This document shows positions 11,401 through 22,300 of a stretch of DNA of 64,000 bases, piece by piece. The stretch spans positions 93,542,449 through 93,606,448 of the forward strand of contig NC_082596.1 of assembly GCF_030936135.1 (NCBI RefSeq), in the 5' to 3' direction. Both the position numbers and the translations under genes were made by a program. This DNA is from Gavia stellata. Lineage: Eukaryota > Chordata > Aves > Gaviiformes > Gaviidae. The notes below the pieces were generated by a model. That model did no database searches and was not told where the DNA came from. It worked only from the letters and a program-made list of their open reading frames with translations. Each line of letters starts with the position of its first letter. The stretch's first letter is position 1.

Positions 11401-14270
11401 CGCACGACCTGACTGACGTGGTCTCATGCATCAACCTCAAGTAAGACGAGAGGTCTTATGTTACTCCATCATCTCTCCATTTATCTTCATCGCGTCAGTG
11501 GTTCAGCAGCTTGTCTCGTTACCGTTGCAAATGTGATAGAAGATAGCTTAGAAACTGAAGTAATAGTGGCGGTAAGAGGTCAGGCCCTGGAAAGACTGGA
11601 AGGAGCAGATTCTCACGGATGAAGGCTTTGCTATCACGGGCTGAAGTGTTTGAGCTTTTCTTAGCTTTCTGGCAGTGGTTGTAGTTAGGCAGGATGGAAA
11701 ACATGCTGACTTTGTACTGTATTGGAAACACTCTGGTTTTGTTTTGCTTTGTTCCTATTACTGAAGAAAACAAAATGTATTGTTCTGAAAAGGTTGGTGT
11801 GAAATGGTGAGCTCTATAGCCCATGGTGGGCTGGACAGTCATGAGTGCTTTTCAGGGGCTGAATTTGAAGGTGTTGCCTTATGGGTAAGAAAACGGTGAG
11901 ATTCCACTGCAGCACAAGTAAAGGGATAGAGGCCAGAAACGCAAGCAGCTGAATTTGAAAGGGGAAGTCTTCAGAAGCATAGCTATTAGCTATGTAAAGC
12001 TTAAAGTATGGACAACATTCTGCATTGCAATTCTTCAGAGGATTCAGAATGTACTCCTGGTTTTGGGCAAAGATTTTGCCCACCAGTTCTAGGCTGCTTT
12101 AAGGCTAGCAATGCGCTCATACCATTTAAGGGGTATTTTATTGCAGTCCACAAAAGTGATGGTAACTAGCGTGGCCATAGGTAAAGACCAACAGTATTTT
12201 GGAGTAGACCAAGTGTCGAAATGGGTGCACGAGTGAAATATTCAGTGGTTTATTCCTACGCCAAAGATGTGTGTGCTTTCAAACTACACCTAAGATCACT
12301 AGAAGTGGTAGAATCCGGCACAAAATAGCAGGTAGTTGATGTATCACTACTTGACTGCAGAACAGTGTGAAGGTCACCAGCATTTTTGGGTTTTACACAT
12401 AAGCATATTTTTAATACAAATTTGCATTTCAGGTTGCAATAGAACAATGTTAAAGAGTATTAATTTGAGGATGGTAAATGCTTGGTTCTCCCCTTCATTA
12501 GAAGAAAACCATCAGCAAGTAGAGAAATTTAACTGTTAACCAATAACAGTAGCATATTTGACTTCCCTCACCCTGAAATTGCTCTTTTTGTAATGGTTAA
12601 CTGCCCTGTTGTAACTCACAGCAGGGGGGTAATTTTGCCATCAGAGGAGGTAAGATAAAAGGAAAGAAAAATTCCTTCCATCACACGTGTTGAAATCCAT
12701 TTGGAAGAACAATCATTACTGTACACTAAACAATTCCAGGGAGGAAGGTCTAGACCAGTTTTAGTCTCGCAACAGTCAGGGGCAAAAAGGGGTTGTTGAA
12801 GGAATTCAGTTTGAATTTAAGGCATTTTCTGTTTATTTTCTCTCGGGTTTTATGGTTTCTTATACCCAAGGTGTGGCAAAAATCCAGTGGAATCAAAGTA
12901 TCTGTATTTCATTATGCAGCTTCCTGGAAAGCGCAAAGCAGACGGCATTAAAAAGTATAGCCAAAAGTCATGTCCCCGGCATGCCTAAAGTGTTTTCAAG
13001 TAAAGAAAACTTATCTGTACCCAGAATTTGTTTGGACACATCAGAGACTCACCTGTTCATTCAACAACCCCGTAAGATGCATGCTTGATTGATTTTTTTT
13101 TTTTACAATTTTTAACAGTCTGAAGGGATTAAAAAAAAATCTACTACTCTGATAAGGCAATATCCAAAGTTACTTTCCAAACATTGGACAGTCTGAAGAT
13201 GTTTGGCTGAGAATTAGCAAGGAAAATGCAGCTTCAAGTGGATCATTTGTTTACAAAGCGTTCTAAATAGTTTAAGATTAAAACGATAATGGGATAATTT
13301 CATGATCTGATGTATTTATCTGTGAAATCTAAGGGAGTCTTTTGATGATGGTAGAGGCTGGATCTCGTCCTTAATATCTGTATTATTATATATTTTTTAT
13401 ATATGCTATATCATATCTACTATGTAGAATTATAGAAATTGTTTGATTTAGGAAAAAGTGCAACATTAACCCAATTTCATTTTATATTATGTTATTTGAA
13501 CCACAAATGGGTTATTTTATATTTTTGTCTATTGTTTTTCTGGTTTATTCTGTTGATGCATTTTTGTTAAAAATAAATTGTGCCGAAGGATATTCTTCTG
13601 ATTTATCAGGCTACTGTTCATAGTGTATTTCGAATCTGAGCTTGGTTTAGTGGGGCAAGTCACCTCCAAGTCTGACTAACTGAAGTTACCCAGAGAGAAT
13701 TGCAGGTTTGGGCCAGCTCAGCAGAAGTGGTAACAGCTTTTGTGATAGATCCCAGATTCTGAAGAGAACAAATTATAACAGATTCACTCAGCCGAAGGAT
13801 GATAGGAGTATTGAAAAGTTTTTAAATATTTCAGGAATGCAATAACTAAACAAACTTACCCAATTGCTGGGGGAGTGCAGTTTAGTTTTCTGTTACTAGA
13901 TAATTTTGCCCATTCAGATGGTAGGATGGGGGAAAAGAACCCAAACAGTGTCCGCAACATTTACACATAATCTCGAAAATTCAGAGGGCGTCATGCTAGT
14001 ACACATATTAAAAAAAAATCAGTTGCCCATACATATATGCAATTAATTTGTGTAATCCAAGAATCTAATTTCAACCCTACTGATCTTTTTTTTTCCCTTC
14101 AAGATCACGGCCCAGCTTTATTTCTGAACTGCAGCAAATGTGAACAGCAAATGGCAACAGGCGACCTGGAGCAACGATCCAGTTTTCAGGTGGGATTTTT
14201 AATAACTGACAAGAAGAAAAGTAAGAATGGAGTAAATAATGGTTAGGTATGATTTTTCAGTGGTTTGGTA
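8438..14270. other. Intergenic spacer between MRS2 and DCDC2, no gene seen
   Basis: AT-rich single-copy DNA. It contains a short GT run near 8644, an A-rich stretch 10240-10310 and an AT-rich patch 13380-13430. Open frames are short and none resembles a known protein. No RNA gene recognised. Confidence 0.6.
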
Positions 14271-14450
14271 TTCAAGGAGCGTGTGGACGTGGCATTGTGG
14301 GACGTGGCTTGATGGGCATGGTGTGTGGTGTGGTGTTTTGTGTGGTGGTGTTGTTTTTTGCAGTTTTGGTTTGGTTTGGTTTTTTTGTAATGGTTGGACT
14401 TGATGATCTTACAGGTCTTTTCCAACCTTAGTGATTCTGTGATTCTGTGA
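14271..14450 (+). repeat. CR1 LINE 3' tail with expanded G/T tract
   Basis: Starts TTCAAGGAGCGTGTGGACGT and ends with GATGATCTTACAGGTC followed by ATTCTGTG octamers. Between GATGGGCATGGTG and GGTTGGACTTGATG lies an expanded G/T-rich segment (about 14318-14393) absent from the copies at 7875 and 59089. Confidence 0.9.
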
Positions 14451-15035
14451 TTGCTTCATACATGGACCATCCTGCACACACAAGTGATAATCGTTAGATG
14501 TCAATACTGAACCAAAGGCAAAATCAGGCACCAAATAACTAAATCTCCAGTGGAGAAAGCATCTATCAGACTCAGCAAAGGAATATGGAAAAGAAGCCAG
14601 GGCAGAGAGCCTGAAGCAGTCACTCATGGTGTAGAAACCGCCTCTTGGTGACGGCTGGGGCTTGCTCTTCCTCCACGCCGGCCTAGCTGGGTAGCGTTTT
14701 CACAACCTTGGTCTGGAAAGTCTAGTCTGGTTTATTCCTGAGAGGGGAAAAACTGACCCCTTCGGTAAGAAATCCCAAGAAGAGCTGGCCAGATGTGAAG
14801 GAAATACGAGTTTTTCAGGCACCCTCCTCCTCGGCCCCGTCCCCCGCTGGCCAGGCTGCCCGTCCCGGCGGGCTCCCACCCGCCCGGTGCCTGCCCCCCG
14901 CCTGCCCCCGCCCCCAGCTCCCGGCCCTGGCCGGCGGGGCCAGAGCCCCTGACGGGACAGACTCGCGGGTGGTTAATCCTCTACTCACCGACCCCCGGGT
15001 GAAGGGCGGCCCCTCCGCGGCGGGGCCGGGGGGGA

Positions 15036-15055
15036 CCGTTACCGGCGGGTAACGG
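15036..15055. promoter_or_regulatory. Perfect 8+8 palindrome with X-box-like half-sites
   Basis: CCGTTACC, then GGCG, then GGTAACGG. Each arm contains a GTTACC / GGTAAC half-site fitting the RFX X-box consensus RYYNYY..RRNRAC. The 4-nt spacer exceeds the usual 1-3. It lies about 980 bp upstream of the DCDC2 ATG. Binding is inferred, not shown. Confidence 0.4.
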
Positions 15056-16033
15056 CCGCTGGCCGGCAGCCCGCCACGCGCTGAGCCGCCATGTCACGGC
15101 AGCTCCGCCTCGCTCGGCCCGGCCCCGCTGCCCGTGCTGGCTGTGGGAGCGCTGAGGCGACTCAGCTTTCCCCCGCCGCCGCCGCTCCCCCCTCAGGGCC
15201 GCGCCGCCGGTCGGCCCTTCCCTCGTGGCGGGGAGCCCCGGCGCGCTGCAGGGGAGAGGCGGCGGCGGGCAGCGCCTCGGCCGCCGGGGAGGAGGAGGAG
15301 GCAGAGCGGGGGCTTCCCTCCCTCCCTCAGGTGCGGGGCCTTTGGCCCGGTTCCCTCTGGCCCCGTTGCCCCCATGTCCCTCTCCCCGCCTCTGGGCATG
15401 AGACCTCTCCGTCCTCCTTCCCTCAGCCATCGCCTGGAGAACAATTCAGCCGTGTGTTGTACTGGCCCCTGCGCTGCCCTGCCCCTGTCGCGGCCACTGG
15501 CTCTGGGTCTGTCGGCCTTCAGCGGGGAGGGCGAGCACATGGGGGGTACAGTTTCCCGAGGAAACCGGTAGCGGCAAGCCGCTTTCCGTGATGGCAAAGC
15601 CGGAGGATAAAGACCCTGGCAGGCTGTGGGTCGCCTGCAGTCCGTTTTCCTGCTGTTTTGGATATACTTCCATGCAATGGTGTTTTTTTTTCGCCTGGGT
15701 TAGTGTAACCCGTGTTAACCTCCCCAGGCGCCAAGGAGCGGCAAGAGCTGGTTGCCAAGGAGGAGCCACTCTTGCAAGGCTGAGCAGAGCCGTGCCGCGG
15801 GCCCCGGGGAGGCTGTAATCCCTCCCCGCAGCGCCGGCCTCCCTCCTCTGCCTCCCTGGAGGTGGGCCCTGCTGCCCAGGCCCCGGCGTGGGTGTGGGTG
15901 CTTCACCCCTGGCAGGCAGTTGTCAGGGCGGAGGCGAGAGGGGAGCTCGGCCAGGAACCCTCTCCTCAGTAAACAGGAGCAGGCAGCGCGTCAGGGCGGC
16001 TTGGGCTGCGCAGGAGCTCCGAAGCCACCGAGC

Positions 16034-16326
16034 ATGACTAGTCCTGGCACGAAGGGGTCGTGGCTCTCGCAGCCGATGGTGAAGAGCGTGCTGGTCTATC
16101 GCAACGGGGACCCATTCTTCCCGGGGCGCCGTATTGTCATCAATGAGAAGAAAGTGTCCAACTTCGAGGTCTTCCTGAAAGAGGTGACAGGTGGGGTGAA
16201 GGCACCCTTCGGAGCTGTGCGTAACATCTATACCCCTCGGGGTGGGCATCGTGTCCGGCAGCTGGAGGAGCTGCAGAGCGGAGAGCAGTATGTGGCTGGT
16301 GGCAGGGAAGCCTTCAAGAAACTCAA
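16034..16326 (+). CDS. DCDC2: DCDC2 coding exon 1 (DC1 domain)
   Basis: 293 bp from ATG 16034 to donor GTGAGT at 16327. It starts [20 protein letters not shown] and holds nearly all of DC1. The Met is chosen by homology and by the in-context start GAGCATGAC; the upstream frame is open but unlike DCDC2. It leaves at phase 2, so the TGA seen at 16328 is intronic. Confidence 0.96.
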
Positions 16327-19300
16327 GTGAGTGGCTAAAAAGTAACGTAAGATTTCTGTGGGACTTGAATATCAGCATGTGGGGTTTGGCACTATGGCAG
16401 TACTTCAGAGGACCCCCCACCCCACCCCTTTTAGTAGGCGTTGCGCAAAGAGGACTTAAAGGCTGTGACCCAAGGCAAAAAGAAATGTACTGGTAACAAA
16501 TAAAACTGCAAAAGAGCTTTAGAGGCGAGCCACAGAAAGGCTCCTGTTACCATCAGTTGCATAGTGCCATCTCCTTGACGTAACAGTAGAAAAGGAGAAA
16601 CAGCCCTTTAACGCGAAGGACGAGCAGCAGTGGCATGTTGTTGTGCTGCATGTGCTTAACTGAGAGGCGAGTGTCGATATTCTTGCTCAGCAGTAACAGG
16701 GAAAAAGCTGTAGAAAGGTGGAGTGTTGACAGTCCTGCCCTGAAGTTGATGAGCCTGGGAATTTAATTCCCAACATTTCCTTTCTTGCTTATTTTTAAAA
16801 AGTCTAAAATATTCTACCCAGCTATCCACCTCTCCATCACTTCTGTTCATTTTGGGTAGGTGTATAGCCTTTTTATGACCAGAACAGCTGACTCCCTCCT
16901 GTTAGTTAAAAGATGTCTGCTTTCTTTTCCCTGCCCAGACACTGAGAATTAAGCTGATGGTTTCTCTGTTTTCTAGTGAGCAACTGGGAGAATATCCTGG
17001 AGGAGAGCGGGGCTTTTAGGTGTGTTTCCTGAGTGGCTCTGCATGTGATCAGTAACGGTTCTTAATTCTGGCAGTGAATTTCATGGTCTCAATTGCCTAA
17101 TTATATGTTTTGTTCAGTCTTTGTGGGCATTTTTCCTACAGCTGAATTAAAAAAAAAAAATCTCAAAATTAACAATCCCTTTCTGGAGGTCGTTGGGAAT
17201 TTATATGCTAAACGAGCAGCTTTACAGGACCTCGCTCATCTTGGTTTTATAGAGTTGAGGACACTACATTTCTCAGGAGAGCTCATGTTTCAGGACGAAA
17301 CTCTCTGTGTAATGAACAGGATTTCTGTCAGCACTCACCACTTTTGTCACTGTCTGCTTCTGAAGATTTCTTGAAACTTCTTGCACTTCAGTGGCAAAGC
17401 TAGAGAGAAAGATGTGTGACAGGCTAAATATAAGCCCCTTTCCCTCTGTAATCTCTTCCATGGCAAATGCAGTGCTCAACTCTCAAGAAAGATCTACTGT
17501 ATCTTTTTGGTATTAAATCCTGTGATTCTGCGGATGGCTTAAACTTGTTAGTTGTCAGCACATCATGTTTCACCTCCCTAAATGTGTTTTATGTTCGACA
17601 GACAGACTAAAAGTAAGTGTCTGGCATTAGCATGCACTTGTGTAGAGAATTGGGCACTCTGGATTTATTTTGGGGGGGAAAAAGCATTTCTTTTTGTCAT
17701 TTCATGTTTTATGGTCACAGATTTATGGCGAGAGCTTTTCAGACTTTTATGGTTGTAACATGTGACAAGATACCTAAGTATTTAAGGTCAACGAAGCGAA
17801 TACTTTAAGAAAAGCTAACCTAAAGGACTCGGTAACAGCAGGCTGTTTTATATATCCCTTGATAGTATGGCATAGTCCTGTGCTGTAGGGAGGATAAATG
17901 GGATGACTTGAGATCTTTTCCATTTCTGCGTTCAGAGTTGGAGTTCTTCACTGTTAGTATTTATTTATATAGTGCTGTAAATGTTGGCAGTGCTTTTTAC
18001 AAGCATTATTTAAGACAGGCTGAAGGGCTTAATGTTGATGTTGTTCTTCACTGAGTTGTAGACAGAATGATAATTAGGGAGACATCTTAGCCAGAAAAGT
18101 CAGAGGAGAGGAGGACTTAATTGAAAGGGACAATTTTGTGAAAGGAATTGAAGGAATTAAAGAAAAGAGCATATGTTTGTGTATGTGTCACAGGCAAAGA
18201 TAAAGCAGTTGCAGCTGTGGAGACTAAAGCATCTGCCCTAAAGGATCTGAGTCTGGCCTGATAGCAGCAAGGCGTTTGTATGCTTTTAACAATTTTTTTG
18301 CGGTGATGCTTGTTGGACACATTCATTGCTGTGATAGACTATGCAGGGCTGAACTTTGAAACGGAGGCTTGTGGCACTGCTGTGTGGGAGCATGATGGAA
18401 AGGAGAGAGTATCCAAGGAGAAGCAGAAGCTGAAAGTGTCATTGCTCCACTTCAAGCGGTGCATTTGTTTCTTCTCAGATGCCTTATACCGAGAACTGAA
18501 TGTCTTTCTTCCCTGTCCACAGTGAATTCTAGACTAAACTGTGCTCGCCTTTAGCATGTGAACCTCTGTCATTCCAAGCCCTGAATCTTAACATCTTGAG
18601 ATAGATACTTCTGAGGGTATATAGTCAATATAAACTTCCGATATGTTTCATTTTTTAAATAAAATCATCAGCATTTAAAAATTCTGCTTTTGGAAAAATA
18701 GTTCTAAGTGTGGTTTAACGGAAGACTTATTAGCCAATGTTGGGAATTTTCATAAAATATAACAACTTTCCCAGCTTGCTTTTTCATTTGCAGGTATGCT
18801 AAGTGAAGACACACTTTTTTGGTGTGTATGTGGCAGTGAGGTATGTTGGTATATCGTAGTTGTTCCAGCGCCGAGTGAGAATCCACGTTCAGGCCTGCAC
18901 CCCTGTGAAGTTCTTCCCTGACCCTCAGCTTCCTGAAAGAAAATTGTCTATGCTGGAGCTGGTTTCAATTTTTAGCTTTTTTTCAGCGTGCTGCTCTACC
19001 CTCCTCCTTCCTTTGCCCGTTTACTTGTATCTGTGCTCATTAATTAATGGTAGATTGTCCTCTCTCCGGCCGTGTCTCTTTAAACAACACTGTAGTTTCA
19101 CCACTGGCTTGGATAGTCATTGGGTGGAAGTATTTCTGCTTTCTTAGCAAGTGGGAATACTTTTGTAAAGTTTTTGGTCTGGGATTTTTTTGGGTGCCCT
19201 TATCCCAAGAAAGGCCTTTGGCTTTATTTAGACTTTTTCAAATGTGTAGATTCCTGAAATTTGACAACTGAATGCTCAGACCTCTGCAGAGTGAATTTAA

Positions 19301-22300
19301 GCCTTTGTCTATATATTTGCTGTTCTTTGTCACTTTTCTCAGTTCTCCTCCAAGTAATTCACAGATGCCCAGCACACAAGAACCACAGCCAGCAGCTGTT
19401 GTTAGAGGCCGTTGGAACTATTTTGTCTGAGGCATTTCTTTCTTTTCAGTCTTGTAGGCTTTAAGACTTGTTTTTTGCTCTCAAGAGAACTCCTTCATTT
19501 TTACATGGAGAAGCTTGCAACAGTTTGGTTTTAAACGTCAGGCTTGGGCACTTTCTTTTCCTATATTGCTACATTTGCCTTTTCCAAAGCATTGGCATGC
19601 ACTTTCAAGCATTGCCTTGCTTTGTCTTACTGTCCCCGCACACTGAAGTCTTGAAATCCTTGTGACCATTCTGTTGTACCTTGATAAATGATTGCCGTTC
19701 CTTCAAAGAACGAATGACTTCTTTCTCTTTTTTTATTTCTACGCCTTCATTCAGGTCTCATGAATTCTCAACTTTTGGCAGGCAGGAAGGTTTCCTCTGG
19801 TGAACAAATCTTATTCCAGTCATTAACTACAGAGCATGACATTAGTGGAGGGCCGAGATGTATTGCGGGCTCTGAGGTCTTTTGGTGAGCCTGCACTGAT
19901 GCTTGTCGTCAGGTATACCTGCCTTTCTCAGGTAGGGTCTTCTAGTCTTAAAAGCCTGTCAAAGCACCTGTGGTTTCCCACTGAAAGTGGGAACAGGGAG
20001 AACCCATAACAAATGCTGATTGCCTATAGTTGGATTAGATGCTCCCGGCATAGAATAGATGCCCCAGTCATTCTTGTTCTCATGTTTAGCTCTTGGCAGA
20101 AGGTGCTGAAAGGTGCCGCTGTGCTGAGTTACAGCTGCCCACGAAGATGTCTCATTCTGCAGCGCTGAGAACTAGAAACACCTTGCAGTGCCAGCAGCTA
20201 CTGAGAGCTGCATTCATGAGAAGAGCCACTCTCGTGGCTCTCAGAGCGCTGACGAGGGAAAGGAGTTAGCATAGTCTGGGTACCTGAACAGTTGCCCGTT
20301 CGCCAGCCTATAGGTTACTCATGCCTGAAGGCTTGTTTAACTCCCTTTCTTTGGAAAGGCAACATACAGCTAATCCATCACTGTGTCTTTTAACCAACAC
20401 TTTTGTGTTAATGCAGTGTTTTTGTGGGAATATGTACTCTGATGGAGAGCAGTATTGTTCAAATAGATGTATTTTGTTTTCTTGCCCAGTTGAGGCTTGT
20501 ATTTTGTCTATTCATAAAATAATTGTGAAGATGCTATTGGTTCGTCACAACCACAAGAAACCAGGATATACATTGTTCAGATGTGTCCATGTCCTGTTGA
20601 AACACAAGTGGTGTAGATCCTTTTAAACTTCAGCTGGTGCCCTGGGTTAAACCTGGATATGGAGGAAAGCTTTAAATCTATTAGAGACCTACTGTAAGAA
20701 ACTAAGAGGCAAGGTGATGACTTTGAAAACTCTGGTAAGTTGATGTTGTGCTGACATTTATTGATCCACCTGACATCATTAGTATGTGAGCTTCTTTCTG
20801 ACAAGGGGATTACTGATGCTCTGTTCTAATCACCGGTCGCTTGAAGGCAGATGGTTGGTTCTCCCCCATCTTTTGTATTAGTCTAGAGGGCTAGCTTGCA
20901 GATTTATATTAATGCTCCTTCAATAAAATCTTGAATTAGTTACTTTTTATGTTATTTTGAGGCATGATAAATTTTGAAATCTTCATGTATGAAAAAAGTG
21001 TAGAAATATTTCTGTTGCGTCAGTTAGGTACTTCTGTAAATAATCAATACTGTTTTCCTTCCACAGCTATTTGGACATTGGTGAAACAAAGAAAAAACCT
21101 GCCGAAGTCAATAACGAGGTAGGATATTTAAAATATTTAAGAAGTAAACGTGCAGCTAATGTTAGTGACATGCCTGCATTTATGCCTGATTCTTATATAT
21201 ATGTTTATTATGTTTAATAATAATACAATTGCATAGAATTCTAAACATATTTTTAAAGTGATTATTACTCTTATTGCTTTGAGCATGATGCACTGACTGT
21301 ATTCCACTCAGCTTTCTGAATTGCCATATCCAGTTAAAAACTTTCAGTAAAGAAAATCTCATGTCGTCATTGGATCTGGTCATAAACCTAAGGGAGATTT
21401 TTTTGTGCAGAAAAAGATGGTGGGAATGAGAATTTAGGGAGGTTTAGCCCAACAAATTTTCTTCAAAACGGCATTTTCTTTTGAGAAGCGACATTTTCGA
21501 TTGAAAAAATCACACTTAGTTGAAATGCTTTTCCCAGTCACTGCCAGTGTCAGCTGTAACCTTCTAACTAGTTCTAGTCCATAATTCTCCAAACTCACCT
21601 GTTTCTCTTGAACAGTGCTACGCTATAGCCTGAGGAGATAACTGCAGGCTTCAAAAACCACTGTATGTGGATTTTTGTGAGATGCGTGACTCTGCATTAT
21701 TTCTGCTGTTTTATTCTGTATGGAGATAGCAGTGATTCCCAGCAAACATTTGAATTACAGCTTCTGCCTGACAAGAAGCATCAGCTCACTATTTTTTCCA
21801 TTTCTTTTGCCTTTGTGGTCTCATGTCACATTTCCAGCAATTTAATGGTTTGCGTAGCAGGTGTCTTCAGACAGTAGGACACCTTGTACTAGAAGACCCT
21901 CAAAACTGAGGGCTTAGTGCCATAATGACATTTGCTATGATACTCGGATACTTCTTATTCAGAGGCTATGAAATATGACACCTCCATTTTATAATTGATC
22001 ATAACTTTGTAACCCATATTTTTTTCTTTCAAATGGGCACAATCAACAGGAAGATCAAATTCAAGTTGGAGATTTGATATGCTGCTACAAGTACCATATC
22101 AATTTACTCTAAGTTGGATTTTTTCCCAGTTTTTTTGTTTATGCAATAGACCAGAACATTGTAGAGATAGTTTTATTGTTTTTATGTAGCCATTCATGTC
22201 TCCCTGTTGTTTGGGTCTTTTTTACAAAGGAAAGAGTTTTAAAAAATTGGAAAAATTAATTAAACACTGATGAGGCAGCAGGGTTATACTCTGTTGCTGA

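Larger units (their letters stand above)
14810..16330 (+). promoter_or_regulatory. CpG island / DCDC2 promoter and 5' region
   Basis: CpG-dense sequence from about 14810 through DCDC2 exon 1. It includes the palindrome at 15036-15055 and a GTTGCC half-site at 15751. The 5'UTR start is not visible by eye. Long frames on both strands between 14795 and 15900 reflect GC content and are not reported as genes. Confidence 0.75.

Noticed and set aside
7601..14800. Shared bidirectional MRS2-DCDC2 promoter
   Set aside because: The two CpG islands are separate and over 7 kb apart, so they are head-to-head neighbours rather than a single bidirectional promoter.
14795..15906. Long frames on both strands upstream of DCDC2
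   Set aside because: CpG-island composition; low-complexity Pro/Arg/Ala/Gly translations with no homology.
15752..16033. N-terminal extension of the DCDC2 frame
   Set aside because: Open upstream of ATG 16034 but unlike DCDC2. Homology begins at the chosen Met.
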